NCBI RefSeq assembly: GCF_015234215.1 | Contig: NZ_JADEKP010000002.1 | Coordinates: 372,001-436,000 of the forward strand | Origin: Clostridium chrysemydis | Lineage (GTDB): Bacteria > Bacillota > Clostridia > Clostridiales > Clostridiaceae | Length of the DNA: 64,000 nt | Reading direction: 5' to 3' | Shown: one piece after another, positions 42,386 through 52,978 of the stretch | Position numbering within the stretch: the first letter of the stretch is position 1 | Layout of the letters: the number at the start of each line of letters is the position of its first letter | Program-made: the position numbers and the translations under genes | The notes under the pieces: generated by a model | Database searches by the model: none | What the model saw: only the letters and a program-made list of their open reading frames with translations | What the model was told of the DNA's origin: nothing

Positions 42386-43885
42386 ATGAAGATAGGTTTT
42401 GATCACAAAAAATACTTAGAGGAACAATCAAAGTATATTCTAGAGAGAGTTAACAATTATGATAAGTTATATTTAGAGTTTGGAGGTAAATTATTATTTG
42501 ATTTACACGCTAAAAGAGTATTACCAGGCTTTGATGAGAATGCTAAGATAAAATTATTACATAAGCTTAGAGAAAATGTAGAAATAATAATCTGTTTATA
42601 TGCAGGAGATATTGAAAGAAATAAAATTAGAGGAGATTTTGGAATAACTTACGATGTTGACGTTTTAAGACTTATTGATGATTTAAGATCATATGACTTA
42701 GATGTAAATAGTGTAGTTATAACAAGATATAACGAGCAACCTGCAACTAATGTATTTATAAACAAACTTGAGAGAAGAGGAATAAAGGTTTATAAACATA
42801 GAGCTACTAAAGGATACCCTACAGATGTAGATACTATAGTAAGTGAAGAAGGATATGGAAAAAATCCATATATAGAGACTGAAAAACCTATAGTAGTAGT
42901 AACAGCTCCAGGACCTGGAAGTGGAAAACTTGCAACTTGTTTAAGTCAGCTTTATCACGAGTCAAGACTTGGAAGAGAAGCTGGTTATTCTAAATTTGAA
43001 ACTTTCCCAGTTTGGAACGTTCCTTTAAAACATCCTTTAAATATAGCATACGAAGCTGCTACAGCAGATTTAAAAGATGTAAATATGATAGATTCATTCC
43101 ACTTTGATGCATATAACAAAGTAGCTGTTAACTATAACAGAGATATTGAAAGTTTCCCAGTTTTAAAAAGGATTATAGAAAAGATTACAGGAAAAGAATC
43201 AGTCTATAAATCACCTACAGATATGGGAGTTAACAGAGTAGGTTTTGGAATAATTGATGACGAAGTAGTTAAAGAGGCATCAAAACAAGAAATAATAAGA
43301 AGATACTTTAAAACAGCTTGTGAGTACAAAAAAGGTTACGTAGATAAAGATACTTTTGAAAGAGTAGCTTTAATTATGGAAGAACTTAACTTAAAACCTC
43401 AAGATAGAAAAGTTGTAAATGTAGCTAGAGAAAAGTCAGAAGAATTAAAATCTACTACAAAAAGTGATATTTGTCCTGTAGTTTCTATGGAACTAGAAAA
43501 TGGAACTATAGTAACTGGTAAAACTTCAGATTTAATGGAAGGAAGCGCAGCTGTTATAGTAAATGCAATAAAATACTTAGCAAATATTTCAGATGAAATT
43601 CATCTAATTTCACCTGCAATATTAGAGCCTATAATAAGTCTTAAAAAAGATACTTTAGCTTCTAAAAGACCAGCATTAAATGCTGAAGAGGTATTAATGG
43701 CTTTAAGTATTTCAAAAGCAACTAACCCTGTAGCTCAAGTAGCTTTAGATAAGTTAAATCTTTTAAAGGGAGCTCAAGCTCATTCAACTAATATTATTAG
43801 TAATAATGATGAGCAAACATTTAGAAAAATAGGTGTAGATATAACTTGCGATCCGGAATATCCAACGCAAAATTTATATTACTAA
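42386..43885 (+). CDS. DUF1846 family protein
   Basis: A 499-residue cytosolic protein that matches DUF1846, a conserved family of Firmicutes, in length and sequence: [33 protein letters not shown], the P-loop-like [46 protein letters not shown], and [11 protein letters not shown] at the C terminus. The structure of one member is known but no enzymatic role is established. Single-gene unit with its own terminator. Confidence 0.92.
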   Translation: MKIGFDHKKYLEEQSKYILERVNNYDKLYLEFGGKLLFDLHAKRVLPGFDENAKIKLLHKLRENVEIIICLYAGDIERNKIRGDFGITYDVDVLRLIDDLRSYDLDVNSVVITRYNEQPATNVFINKLERRGIKVYKHRATKGYPTDVDTIVSEEGYGKNPYIETEKPIVVVTAPGPGSGKLATCLSQLYHESRLGREAGYSKFETFPVWNVPLKHPLNIAYEAATADLKDVNMIDSFHFDAYNKVAVNYNRDIESFPVLKRIIEKITGKESVYKSPTDMGVNRVGFGIIDDEVVKEASKQEIIRRYFKTACEYKKGYVDKDTFERVALIMEELNLKPQDRKVVNVAREKSEELKSTTKSDICPVVSMELENGTIVTGKTSDLMEGSAAVIVNAIKYLANISDEIHLISPAILEPIISLKKDTLASKRPALNAEEVLMALSISKATNPVAQVALDKLNLLKGAQAHSTNIISNNDEQTFRKIGVDITCDPEYPTQNLYY

Positions 43886-43890
43886 CACTA

Positions 43891-43922
43891 AAAAGGTAGA
43901 GTTTTAAACTCTACCTTTTTTA
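43891..43922 (+). terminator. Intrinsic terminator
   Basis: AAAAGGTAGAGTTT followed by AAACTCTACCTTTTT. Confidence 0.9.
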
Positions 43923-44002
43923 TTTTGCCTTAAATTATATTTTGTGAATTAAAAAATTAAAATATCTTATTTACTGTTTATTTTAAAAAAATTAAAAAAG
44001 TA

Positions 44003-44031
44003 TTGACTTTGATAATAATTATCAATAGAAT
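44003..44031 (+). promoter_or_regulatory. Fur box inside the iron-transporter promoter
   Basis: TTGACT (44003-44008) and TAGAAT (44026-44031) are 17 bases apart, and that spacer is exactly TTGATAATAATTATCAA (44009-44025), a perfect 7-1-7 inverted repeat of the Fur type. Binding of Fe-Fur would exclude RNA polymerase. A second, weaker AATAATTATCA half-rich site lies at about 44058-44069. Confidence 0.85.
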
Positions 44032-44085
44032 ATAAATGAAAACAATAATCAAAAGAAAATAATTATCAAAAAAGGGGAGGGCGAT

Positions 44086-45039
44086 TTGAAAAAAAGATAT
44101 TTAATTCTTATATTAATATTTTTATCTTTTATATCTGTATTTATCGGAGTGTCTGATATAAAAATGTCTGATTTGTTTTTATTAGATAACGAAAAGGTAA
44201 ATATATTACTAATAAGTAGAATACCTAGACTTATAAGTATAGTAACAGCTGGTATGGCTATGAGTGTTTCTGGGATTATAATGCAACAAATAAGTAACAA
44301 TAAATTTATTTCTCCAACAACAGCTGCAACTATAGACTCTGCAAAATTTGGAGTGCTTATTTCAATGTTAATTTTTACAGGAGCAACATTACTTCAAAAA
44401 ATGGTTGTATCTTTTATTTTTTCAATTTTAGGTACAGTTATATTTATGAAAATATTAAAATCAATTAAATTAAAAAACAGTATTTTCATTCCTTTAATTG
44501 GTATAATGCTCGGTAACGTTATTAGTTCAACTACAGATTTCTTTGCTTATAGGTATGACCTTATACAAAATATGAATTCTTTTTTACAAGGTGATTTTTC
44601 ATCAGTTTTAAAAGGTAATTATGAACTTATACTACTTACTATACCTATCTTATCTTTTGGGTTTCTTTATGCAAATAAATTCACTATAGTCGGGATGGGG
44701 GAGGATATAGCAACAAACCTTGGAATTAAGTTTAATACTGTTATAAATATTGGAGTTTTAATAGTTGCAATAATGTCATCACTTGTTGTTATAACAGTAG
44801 GAAGTATTCCATATGTTGGACTTATTATACCTAATATAGTATCTATAAGGCTTGGAGATAACTTATCTAAAAATTTAGGTGTCACTGCTTTGTTTGGAGG
44901 AATATTTGTTTTAGCTTGTGATATTTTATCTAGAATAATAATTTATCCATATGAAATTCCAATAAGTCTAACTGTTGGTGTTATAGGAAGTTTTTCATTC
45001 TTGTACTTATTATTTAGGAGGCAAAGATATGGAAGTTAA
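44086..45039 (+). CDS. Iron-siderophore ABC permease, first subunit (YclN-like)
   Basis: A 317-residue FecCD-family permease with about nine membrane helices. SRIPRLISIVTAGMAMSVSGIIMQ is the family's conserved coupling and substrate region (seen as IPRLISIVTAGMAM), and VGSIPYVGLIIPNIVSIRLG is the cytosolic loop that contacts the ATPase. The gene order permease-permease-ATPase-binding protein is that of B. subtilis yclNOPQ (petrobactin). Start codon is TTG at 44086 behind GGGGAGGG. Transcription is controlled by the Fur box upstream. It overlaps the next gene by 11 bases. Confidence 0.9.
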   Translation: MKKRYLILILIFLSFISVFIGVSDIKMSDLFLLDNEKVNILLISRIPRLISIVTAGMAMSVSGIIMQQISNNKFISPTTAATIDSAKFGVLISMLIFTGATLLQKMVVSFIFSILGTVIFMKILKSIKLKNSIFIPLIGIMLGNVISSTTDFFAYRYDLIQNMNSFLQGDFSSVLKGNYELILLTIPILSFGFLYANKFTIVGMGEDIATNLGIKFNTVINIGVLIVAIMSSLVVITVGSIPYVGLIIPNIVSIRLGDNLSKNLGVTALFGGIFVLACDILSRIIIYPYEIPISLTVGVIGSFSFLYLLFRRQRYGS

Positions 45040-45997
45040 AACAAGTTTTAATAAAGATAAAATTGTATTGCTTATTTTAAGTGTCATTGCAGTTATACTA
45101 GCATTTGTTTTTATCTTTGAAGGATTAAATGAAATTAATTTTAGCTACAATATATCAAAAAGAGTACCGAAGGTATTAGCTATTATAATTTCAGCTACAG
45201 CGATTGGGATATCATCTGTTATATTTCAAACAGTTACAGATAATAGAATTCTTACACCTAGTATATTAGGGTTAGATTCTTTATATGGATTATTTCAAAC
45301 TTTTTCAGTCTTTGTTTTTGGAACAAGCAGCATAGTTATGACAAATAAGAATATAAACTTCTTTTTAGTTTTATTTCTTATGATTTTAAATTCTTTAATA
45401 CTTCATAGAATGATGTTTAAAAAGAGAATAAATATATATTTAATGCTTTTAGTTGGAACTGTCTTTGGTACATTTTTTAAAAGTTTAAGTACATTTTTAA
45501 GTGTATTAATAGACCCTAATGATTTTCAAAGTTTACAGGGAAAACTTTTTGCAAGCTTTAATAATATAAATGTAAATATACTTTTTATTTCGTCTGTAAT
45601 TATATTTATATTAGCTTTAAATATATTTGAAAAAACTAACTTATATGATGCATTACTACTTGGAAGAGATAATTCTATAAACATTGGAATTAATTACGAA
45701 AAGACTGCAAAGACAACTTTGATTTATGTATCTATATTAGTTTCTGTTTCAACTGCACTTGTAGGGCCTATAACCTTCCTTGGAATATTAGTATCTAATT
45801 TATCTTATAATTTAATGAAAAATTTTAGGCATAAGTACACTATATTTTGTGCAGTGCTTTTAGGGATAATATCTTTATTATTTGGACAACTTATCGTAGA
45901 GAGAATATTAAATTATACGAATACAGTAAGTACTATAATAAATTTTGTAGGCGGAATTTATTTTATTTACATAATAATTAAGGAGAATAAAAAATAA
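45029..45997 (+). CDS. Iron-siderophore ABC permease, second subunit (YclO-like)
   Basis: A 322-residue FecCD-family permease, about nine helices. YNISKRVPKVLAIIISATAIG and VGPITFLGILVSNLSYNLMK are the conserved regions. It forms the heterodimeric membrane channel with the preceding subunit. The ATG at 45029 lies inside the previous gene behind GGAGG, and its stop shares a base with the ATPase start (TAATG), so translation is coupled. Confidence 0.9.
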   Translation: MEVKTSFNKDKIVLLILSVIAVILAFVFIFEGLNEINFSYNISKRVPKVLAIIISATAIGISSVIFQTVTDNRILTPSILGLDSLYGLFQTFSVFVFGTSSIVMTNKNINFFLVLFLMILNSLILHRMMFKKRINIYLMLLVGTVFGTFFKSLSTFLSVLIDPNDFQSLQGKLFASFNNINVNILFISSVIIFILALNIFEKTNLYDALLLGRDNSINIGINYEKTAKTTLIYVSILVSVSTALVGPITFLGILVSNLSYNLMKNFRHKYTIFCAVLLGIISLLFGQLIVERILNYTNTVSTIINFVGGIYFIYIIIKENKK

Positions 45998-46752
45998 TGA
46001 TTGAGGTTAGAAATATTACTAAAAAATATGGGGATAAAAAAGTATTAGATGATGTTTCTTTAAAGATAGAAAAAGGAAAGATAACTTCTTTTATAGGACC
46101 AAATGGTGCAGGTAAAAGTACACTACTTTCTATAATTGCAAGAATCGATAAAGAATTCTTAGGGGAAGTAATAATTGATGATAAAGATATTAAAAATTAT
46201 GATGAAAATGAGCTTTCAAAGAAACTTTCTATTTTAAGGCAGTCAAATAATATAAACGTAAGGATAACAGTAGAAGAATTAGTTAGCTTTGGAAGGTTTC
46301 CTTATTGCGCTGGAAGGCTTAAAAAGGAAGATTATAACTTAGTTAATAAGGCCATAAATTATATGGAACTTAATGAAATTAAAGATAAGTACTTAGATGA
46401 ATTAAGTGGAGGGCAAAGACAACGGGCATTTATCGCAATGGTAATAGCACAAGATACTCAGTATATACTTTTAGATGAACCTTTAAATAATCTTGATATG
46501 AAGCATTCTGTTAAGATGATGAGGGTATTAAAAAATTTAGCTAAAGATTTAAATAAAACTGTAATAATCGTTATGCATGATATTAACTTTGCATCTTGTT
46601 ATTCTGATAATATTGTTGTTTTAAAAGATGGAAAGCTTAAAGAATCAAATATAAGCCAAAAAATAATAAATAAAGATTTCTTAGAAGAGGTCTATGAAAT
46701 AGAATTTGATATTCATAAAATAAATGAAAATAGTATATGTGTTTACTTTTAA
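45997..46752 (+). CDS. Iron-siderophore ABC ATPase (YclP-like)
   Basis: A 251-residue ATPase of the FepC/YclP family. Walker A is GPNGAGKST (about 35-43), the Q-loop is LRQSNNIN, the signature is LSGGQRQRAFIAMVIAQ, Walker B is YILLDEPLNNLD, and the switch is VMHDINFA. It powers import through the two permease subunits just upstream. Third gene of the Fur-controlled operon. Confidence 0.95.
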   Translation: MIEVRNITKKYGDKKVLDDVSLKIEKGKITSFIGPNGAGKSTLLSIIARIDKEFLGEVIIDDKDIKNYDENELSKKLSILRQSNNINVRITVEELVSFGRFPYCAGRLKKEDYNLVNKAINYMELNEIKDKYLDELSGGQRQRAFIAMVIAQDTQYILLDEPLNNLDMKHSVKMMRVLKNLAKDLNKTVIIVMHDINFASCYSDNIVVLKDGKLKESNISQKIINKDFLEEVYEIEFDIHKINENSICVYF

Positions 46753-46774
46753 GTAAAGATTAGGAGGAAAAATT

Positions 46775-47713
46775 TTGAAAAAGAAAATTATATTAATAAG
46801 CGGAATAATTATAATAGGATTAATTTTTGCATTTATAAAATTTAACGATAAAGGAATAGGTATGGCAAATTCCAATGATACTATAAGTATAACCCATAGA
46901 TATGGAGTTACAGAGGTTAAGAAAAATCCAAAAAGGGTTGTAGTTTTAGATTACGGTGCATTAGATATAATAAAATCAATGGGTGAAGATGTAATAGCAC
47001 TTCCAAAATCATCACTTCCAACTTACCTTGAAAACTTTAAAGATGAAAAGTATGTAGATTTAGGTTCTTTAAAAGAATTTAATATGGAAAAGATAAACGA
47101 ATTAAAGCCAGATTTAATAATAATAGAAGGAAGACAGGGAGATTATTATGATGAGTTATCAAAGATAGCTCCAACTATAGGTCTTGGAACTATAAATAAT
47201 GATCATTTTAAATCACTTAATGATAATATAGATATCTTATCTAAAATTTATGGAAAAGAAGATTTTTCGAAGAAAAAGGTTGAAGAAATCAATTCTAGAA
47301 TTTCAAAGATAGGTGAAAAGGTTAAAAAGGAAAATCGTAATGCACTAGTAGCTATGGTTTATGATGGAAATATAAGTGTTTATGGACCTTCTTCAAGATT
47401 TGGGATGATTTATGATAAATTTTTATATAATCCTGTAGATAAAAATATAAAAGTAGAAGGTCATGGTCAAAATGTATCAAATGAATATATTTTAGATAAA
47501 AATCCAGAATATCTATTTGTTATTGATAAAGGTGTAGTAAGCAGCACAAACGGTGAAAAGGCAAAAAATATAATGGAAAACGAATTAATAAAAAGAACAG
47601 ATGCTTATAAAAATGGTAAGATAATATACTTAGATACCAAAACTTGGTATCTAGGAGGTGCAGGTATTATAGCTACTGAAAATATGTTAGATGAAATGGA
47701 AAAAACATTATAA
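46775..47713 (+). CDS. Siderophore-binding protein (YclQ-like), no lipobox
   Basis: A 312-residue class III substrate-binding protein. ITHRYGVTEVKKNPKRVVVLDYG and DLGSLKEFNMEKINELKPDLIII (seen here as NPKRVVVLDYG and LKPDLIIIEGRQ) are typical, with a C-terminal GGAGIIATENML. It should capture a ferric siderophore outside the cell. The N terminus is a single helix (about 4-22) without the lipobox Cys expected for Gram-positive binding lipoproteins, so it may be held by an uncleaved helix. Start codon is TTG at 46775 behind AGGAGG; the next in-frame ATG (46861) would remove the helix. Confidence 0.88.
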   Translation: MKKKIILISGIIIIGLIFAFIKFNDKGIGMANSNDTISITHRYGVTEVKKNPKRVVVLDYGALDIIKSMGEDVIALPKSSLPTYLENFKDEKYVDLGSLKEFNMEKINELKPDLIIIEGRQGDYYDELSKIAPTIGLGTINNDHFKSLNDNIDILSKIYGKEDFSKKKVEEINSRISKIGEKVKKENRNALVAMVYDGNISVYGPSSRFGMIYDKFLYNPVDKNIKVEGHGQNVSNEYILDKNPEYLFVIDKGVVSSTNGEKAKNIMENELIKRTDAYKNGKIIYLDTKTWYLGGAGIIATENMLDEMEKTL

Positions 47714-47722
47714 AATACTAAG

Positions 47723-47766
47723 AAATGCAAGAGGGTACTTTAAAAGTAATCTCTTGCATTTTATTT
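47723..47766 (+). terminator. Intrinsic terminator
   Basis: AAATGCAAGAG pairs with CTCTTGCATTT with ACTTT / AAAGT inside, then a T-rich tail. Ends the iron operon. Confidence 0.85.
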
Positions 47767-47946
47767 AATATTGTTAATAATTTACTACAAAAATGTGAAC
47801 AAAATTGCAATTATATTAATTCTACGTTAAATACAAAAACAATACGTAAATTAACGTTGTAAATTATTTAAAAGGAATTTCTAAAATAATATACTAAAGA
47901 AGTAATTAAAAAGAGTAATTTAATTGTAAATTGAGGAGTTGACAGA

Positions 47947-48573
47947 ATGTTTAATTTAAATCCTAAAGACGATAAATTTTTTGAAATGTTTATAGAACAA
48001 GCTAAAATAATAAATGAAGCTGCTGTCCTATTAAAAAAATCACTAGAAAATTTAGATGAAAAAGAAGTAATAGCTAAACAAATAGGAAAACTTGAACATA
48101 AAGGTGATGATTTAGAAAGACATAGTGTAATTGAACTTAACAATGCCTTTATAACACCGATAGACAGAGAGGATATACATAGACTTGTAAAGTGGATGGA
48201 TGATATATTAGACTACATAGATTCAACAAGCAGTAAGTTCTTAATGTATGATATTAAAGAAAGCAGACCAGAAGCTATAGAGATGTGTAGCATGGTAATA
48301 AGAGCTACTGAAGAAACTTTAGATCTTATGGAAGAACTTAAGAAAATAGGTAAAAAGCATAATAAAATGCTTGATAAAATTAAAAAGATAAATGAAATTG
48401 AACATAATGGAGATCTACTTTACAGAAAAACAATTGCAATATTATTCAAAGATGAAAAAGATGTTTTAAATATAATTAAATGGAAAGACATATATAATTC
48501 ACTTGAAAATACATTAGATATGTGTGAAAAGGTTGCAGCTATCGTAGAAGGAGTTGTAATGAAGCATGCATAG
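47947..48573 (+). CDS. DUF47 family PhoU-like protein
   Basis: A 208-residue all-helical cytosolic protein of the DUF47/PhoU-like type, usually encoded with Pit phosphate transporters and thought to control them. EHKGDDLERHSVIELNNAFITPIDREDIHRL is represented by its core FITPIDREDIHRLVKWMDD and a second EIEHNGDLLYRKTIA. These are the family's two metal-binding-like repeats. It overlaps the next gene by 8 bases, giving a classical pair. Confidence 0.93.
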   Translation: MFNLNPKDDKFFEMFIEQAKIINEAAVLLKKSLENLDEKEVIAKQIGKLEHKGDDLERHSVIELNNAFITPIDREDIHRLVKWMDDILDYIDSTSSKFLMYDIKESRPEAIEMCSMVIRATEETLDLMEELKKIGKKHNKMLDKIKKINEIEHNGDLLYRKTIAILFKDEKDVLNIIKWKDIYNSLENTLDMCEKVAAIVEGVVMKHA

Positions 48574-49564
48574 TACAGTTGTAATAACAGTCATAATAGT
48601 TGTACTAGCTGTAGCATTTGATTTTATTAATGGATTTCATGATACTGCAACAGCTGTAGCTACAACAATAACTACAAGAGCTTTATCGCCAGGGGTTGCA
48701 ATAGCTCTTTGTGCTGTATTTAACTTTATAGGGGCATTTTTAGGAACTGCTGTTGCTAAAACAGTTGGTGATAATATTATTAATCATGAATTTATGCCTC
48801 AATGGGTAATAATAGGAGTGCTTATATCTTGCGTTGTCTGGAATCTTATAACTTGGTATTTTGGTATTCCAAGTAGTTCATCACACGCACTTATTGGTTC
48901 TTTAATAGGTGGTGGTGTTGTTTATAACGGTACTATAAAAGTTATTCAATGGAATAATGTATTTGATGAAGTAGTAGTATGGCTTATCCTTGGGCCTTTA
49001 ATAGGTTTTATTTTAGGATATTTTATAATAGTTATTTTAAATTGGATTTTAAAGCCTTTTAAGTTAGCTGTAGTAAATAAGCTATTCTTAAAGTTACAAA
49101 TAGTAGCTTCTGCTTTTATGGCTTTAAACCACGGTTCAAATGATGCTCAAAAATCAATGGGTATTATAACTATGGCCTTAATAAGTGGAGGGTTTATAAG
49201 TACTTTTGAAGTTCCAGATTGGGTAATATTTGCTTGTGCTTTAGCTATGGCACTTGGAACTTCAATTGGAGGAAAGAAAATAATTAGAACTATGGGAAGT
49301 GGAATGACAAAGTTAACACCAGTTAAAGGGTTCGCAGCTCAAATGGGAGCAGCAACATCAATTTTAGGGGCTACACTTTTCCACGCACCAGTAAGTACAA
49401 CTCAAGTAATAACTACAACTATTATGGGAGTAGGGGCATCAGAGAACTTAAAATCAGTTAAGTGGGGAGTTGCTAAAGATATTATTTGGGCCTGGGTACT
49501 AACAATACCATTAAGTGCTGTTATATCAGGTGGAGTTGTTTTTGTAATGAAACTATTTATATAA
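48566..49564 (+). CDS. pit: Low-affinity inorganic phosphate transporter, Pit family
   Basis: A 332-residue membrane transporter with about ten helices. Both family signature repeats are present: DFINGFHDTATAVATTI near the N terminus and ALNHGSNDAQKSMGII in the second half. GSLIGGGVVYNG and APVSTTQVITTTIMGVG are also typical. It moves metal phosphate with H+ or Na+. It is translationally coupled to the DUF47 gene. Confidence 0.95.
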   Translation: MHSTVVITVIIVVLAVAFDFINGFHDTATAVATTITTRALSPGVAIALCAVFNFIGAFLGTAVAKTVGDNIINHEFMPQWVIIGVLISCVVWNLITWYFGIPSSSSHALIGSLIGGGVVYNGTIKVIQWNNVFDEVVVWLILGPLIGFILGYFIIVILNWILKPFKLAVVNKLFLKLQIVASAFMALNHGSNDAQKSMGIITMALISGGFISTFEVPDWVIFACALAMALGTSIGGKKIIRTMGSGMTKLTPVKGFAAQMGAATSILGATLFHAPVSTTQVITTTIMGVGASENLKSVKWGVAKDIIWAWVLTIPLSAVISGGVVFVMKLFI

Positions 49565-49566
49565 AA

Positions 49567-49601
49567 AAATCTCATGAGAAATTTCTCATGAGATTTTTTT
49601 A
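49567..49601 (+). terminator. Intrinsic terminator
   Basis: AAATCTCATGAGAAA followed by TTTCTCATGAGATTTTTTT. Confidence 0.9.
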
Positions 49602-49727
49602 GGGTAAAAATTACAATTTATAAATAATTAAGATATAAATTTTCCATTAAAGTAGATTTTTTTCTTTAAAAAGGATAAAATTAGATTTGCATATATAAAA
49701 AGATTAAGATGAAAAAGGAGAGGTAAG

Positions 49728-50618
49728 ATGTACATTATTAACTTCATTAGAGGTTTCTGTATGGCATTAGCAGATAGTGTACCTGGAGTTTCAGGTGGGA
49801 CTATAGCTTTTATTTTAGGTTTTTATGATAAGTTTATAAATTCTTTAAATAGCTTAATATCAGGAACTAAAGAAGAAAGAATTAATGCAATAAAATTTTT
49901 ATTTAAACTTGGAATAGGTTGGGTTTGTGGATTCGTTTTATCAGCATTATTTATAACATCAATTTTTGAATCACATATCTACGAAATAAGTTCTTTATTT
50001 ATAGGATTTATAATAGTAGCTATACCAATGATTTTTAAAGAAGAAAAAGAAAGCATAGTAGGACATTATAAAAACATAATATTCCTTATAATTGGAATAA
50101 TTTTAGTTTTTTCAATAACATATTTTAATCCTATGACAGGAGGAAGTGGAATTTCTGTTTCTGTGGAAAGTTTAAATGTAGGGTTAATAATTTATATTTT
50201 TGTATCAGCTATGGTAGCTATATCAGCTATGGTTTTACCTGGTATATCAGGGTCAACTATACTTTTAATATTTGGTTTATACGCACCTATAATGGGAGCT
50301 GTAAAAGGTGTTATTAAATTTGACTTAAGGTTTTTACCTGTTGTTATAATTTTTGGACTTGGAGTTTTAGCTGGAATAGCTTTAACTATAAGAGGAGTTA
50401 AATTCTCTTTAGCAAATTATAGATCTCAAACAATATACTGCGTTTTAGGACTTATGATAGGTTCTTTATATGCTGTAGTTATGGGACCTTTAACTTTAAG
50501 CACTCCAAAGCCTGCAATGGATTTAAGCACATTTAGTCCATTATACTTTATTATAGGTGGTGCTTTAATAATAGGACTTGAAAGATTAAAGATAGCTTTA
50601 GAAAAAAAGAAGAATTAA
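49728..50618 (+). CDS. DUF368 membrane protein (PopT-type undecaprenyl phosphate translocase)
   Basis: A 296-residue protein with about eight helices. GFCMALADSVPGVSGGTIAFILG and its second-half counterpart MVLPGISGSTILLIFGLY are the duplicated hallmark of DUF368. Members were recently assigned as PopT, which flips undecaprenyl phosphate back across the membrane for cell-wall reuse. Substrate here follows from family only. AAAGGAGAGG precedes the ATG. Confidence 0.9.
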   Translation: MYIINFIRGFCMALADSVPGVSGGTIAFILGFYDKFINSLNSLISGTKEERINAIKFLFKLGIGWVCGFVLSALFITSIFESHIYEISSLFIGFIIVAIPMIFKEEKESIVGHYKNIIFLIIGIILVFSITYFNPMTGGSGISVSVESLNVGLIIYIFVSAMVAISAMVLPGISGSTILLIFGLYAPIMGAVKGVIKFDLRFLPVVIIFGLGVLAGIALTIRGVKFSLANYRSQTIYCVLGLMIGSLYAVVMGPLTLSTPKPAMDLSTFSPLYFIIGGALIIGLERLKIALEKKKN

Positions 50619-50623
50619 AATAA

Positions 50624-50664
50624 TTAAGACCTAATAGGAATTTTCCTATTAGGTCTTAAATTTT
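50624..50664. terminator. Bidirectional intrinsic terminator
   Basis: TTAAGACCTAATAGG / CCTATTAGGTCTTAA, a 15-bp perfect stem with a 6-base loop, between convergent genes. Confidence 0.9.
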
Positions 50665-52663
50665 AGTCTATTTTGAATTCATCAACTAGTGTTTTAATAT
50701 CAACTGAGTTTTCAGATAGCTCTTGAGCACTTATTGCAACTTCATTACTTGAGTTGTTTAATTCTTCAGAAGAAGCTGATATCTCTTCTGATGAAGCCGC
50801 TATCTCTTCTGAAACTGCAGATATTTCTTCTATATTTTTAATGATTCCATCTTTATCAGAATTTATAACGTTAAATCCATCAGTTATATTCTTAATTTTT
50901 GGAGTCATAGTAGTTACTGATTCTGTTATATCTTCAAATGATTTTAGTGTAGCATTTATAGTTACCTTTTGACCATCTAAATCACTATTCATAGTATCAG
51001 TATCTTTTATTATAGTTTTTGTTGTATGAAGCAATTCATTTACTATATCGTAAATTCCATTTGAAGACTCTTTACTTCTTTCAGCAAGGCTTCTAATTTC
51101 TTCAGCGACTACAGCAAATCCCTTACCAGCTTCGCCAGCTCTTGCAGCTTCAATAGCAGCATTTAATGCAAGTAAGTTAGTTTGTTCAGCTAAGCTGTTA
51201 ATTAAATCTGTAATTGCATTAACTTTTTCTATATTTGATCCCATATCATTTATGTTTGATGAGAATGTTTTAAAGTTATTAGTAAAACTTTCAATTGAAG
51301 AAATTAAATCACCTAAATCATTATAGCTTGAACCTGTTTTTGATGAAATTTCTTCTGTCATTTCATTTATTGATTTTATGGCATTTAGCATTTCGTTTAA
51401 CTTATTACCAAAACCATTTAAAGTACCAACTATATCAGTAAGGTTTGAAGCTTGTGATGTAGTACCGTCAGCAACATCTGCTATAGCCGTTGATATGCTT
51501 TGAGTAAGTGCTGAAAGTTCTTCTGAAATTGCAGCTAAGTTAGTTGCGTTACCTTCGATTGTATTAGTTGCATTTTTAACAGAAGATATCATATGAGACA
51601 TAGATGATTTTGAAGCTTGAAGAGAAGTACACATATCACCAACTTCATCATTTAAAGTAAGGATTTTTTCATCTATTGTACCTGTGAAATCTCCTTGTGC
51701 TATCTTATCAACTTCATCTTTTGCAACTATTAAACCTTTAGTTAAGTATTTACCTACAAATATTATTATAACTGAAAGTACAGCAACGGAAACTACGCAT
51801 ACTAAAGCTAAAATATCTCTAAGCCAACTTAAATCTTTAAGTACATTATCACGATTTACATAAACTGCAGAAACTAAATCAGTACCAGGTATTTTTGAAT
51901 ATGAAGTATAATCAGTTTCACCTTCAAAAGTATATTCACCAAAGCCACTGTCAGCTTTTAGCATCTTACCTTGAATATCTGCTAAATCTTTAAATTTAGG
52001 ATCTTTTTCAGCTTCTTTTATTATGTTTCCTATTTTCATTATGTTTGAATCAGTTGCAGCTACAACATCACCAGATGGAGTTAAGATATAAGCTGCTCCG
52101 TTATCTAAGAATTTGATGTTTTTAATAGTAGAATTTAAATCGTCACCACTTCTTACGCATATAAGTGCACCATTTATTTTCCCATCTTTTTTAATTGGAA
52201 CTGAGTACATCATTACGACATTACCTGAATGAGGGCTTATAAAAGGTGGTTGAAGGTAGTTTTCTCCTGAAATGGCTTTTTCAAAGAAAGGCTTACCCTT
52301 TAAATTCTCTTTAGTACCATCAGTATAAACAGCATCACCATTTAAAGTTGCATATCCTATAGTAACGTCACCACGTTCTTTAGCGACACGTGCTAATTCT
52401 TTCATAGTATCTTTATCTAAGTTTGTGACTTCACCATCACCTGCAACCATATTTAATGTGTCAAAATTATTATTTATATTAGATTGGATTGAATTAGAAA
52501 TATTCTTTGAAATTTCTATCATTAACTCTTCACTATTTCCCTCTAAGGCTTTTTCACCTATTTGATAAGCTATTACACCAAAAATAATATTAAAAATTAT
52601 TATTACAGGAATAAAAATAGCTAAGAGTTTAGATTTAATGCTTGAAAATTTAATTTTCTTCAT
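50663..52663 (-). CDS. Methyl-accepting chemotaxis protein with dCache sensor
   Basis: A 666-residue chemoreceptor. Helix 1 (about 10-32), an extracellular dCache domain (about 35-280; [34 protein letters not shown]), helix 2 (about 282-304), a HAMP domain, and a cytosolic signalling domain with the conserved tip [20 protein letters not shown] and [15 protein letters not shown]. It should send an attractant signal to CheA. Ligand unknown; the dCache fold often binds amino acids. C-terminal Glu/Ser-rich heptads follow. The ribosome site is AAAGGAGAG. Confidence 0.93.
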   Translation of the reverse strand: MKKIKFSSIKSKLLAIFIPVIIIFNIIFGVIAYQIGEKALEGNSEELMIEISKNISNSIQSNINNNFDTLNMVAGDGEVTNLDKDTMKELARVAKERGDVTIGYATLNGDAVYTDGTKENLKGKPFFEKAISGENYLQPPFISPHSGNVVMMYSVPIKKDGKINGALICVRSGDDLNSTIKNIKFLDNGAAYILTPSGDVVAATDSNIMKIGNIIKEAEKDPKFKDLADIQGKMLKADSGFGEYTFEGETDYTSYSKIPGTDLVSAVYVNRDNVLKDLSWLRDILALVCVVSVAVLSVIIIFVGKYLTKGLIVAKDEVDKIAQGDFTGTIDEKILTLNDEVGDMCTSLQASKSSMSHMISSVKNATNTIEGNATNLAAISEELSALTQSISTAIADVADGTTSQASNLTDIVGTLNGFGNKLNEMLNAIKSINEMTEEISSKTGSSYNDLGDLISSIESFTNNFKTFSSNINDMGSNIEKVNAITDLINSLAEQTNLLALNAAIEAARAGEAGKGFAVVAEEIRSLAERSKESSNGIYDIVNELLHTTKTIIKDTDTMNSDLDGQKVTINATLKSFEDITESVTTMTPKIKNITDGFNVINSDKDGIIKNIEEISAVSEEIAASSEEISASSEELNNSSNEVAISAQELSENSVDIKTLVDEFKID

Positions 52664-52978
52664 GACAACTCTCCTTTGATTTTGTGTAAAATATAATTAT
52701 ATTCAATTTTTAATTATATTTTTATTAATTCCATAAACATTATAGCAACTTACATACTTTAATTACAGAGATTTACATTTTATTTACAGTTTGTTATCTA
52801 TATGGAAATAATTTAGTAAAATTCATATAATTTATAAGTATTTCAAGTCTTACTATATTATCGTTAACTTAATTAAAAAATGAATAAAAAGTCGAAAGAT
52901 TGAGGATGATAATTATAGAAGAAATTAGCATTTTGCATATTTTATAATAGAATAATAAATTAGATTGAGGTGAAGTTT
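52664..52978. other. Divergent intergenic region
   Basis: AT-rich region between the chemoreceptor and the transaldolase genes, which face apart. TATAAT at 52943-52948 probably belongs to the transaldolase promoter, although no -35 is convincing. No gene or clear regulatory palindrome is seen. Confidence 0.4.
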
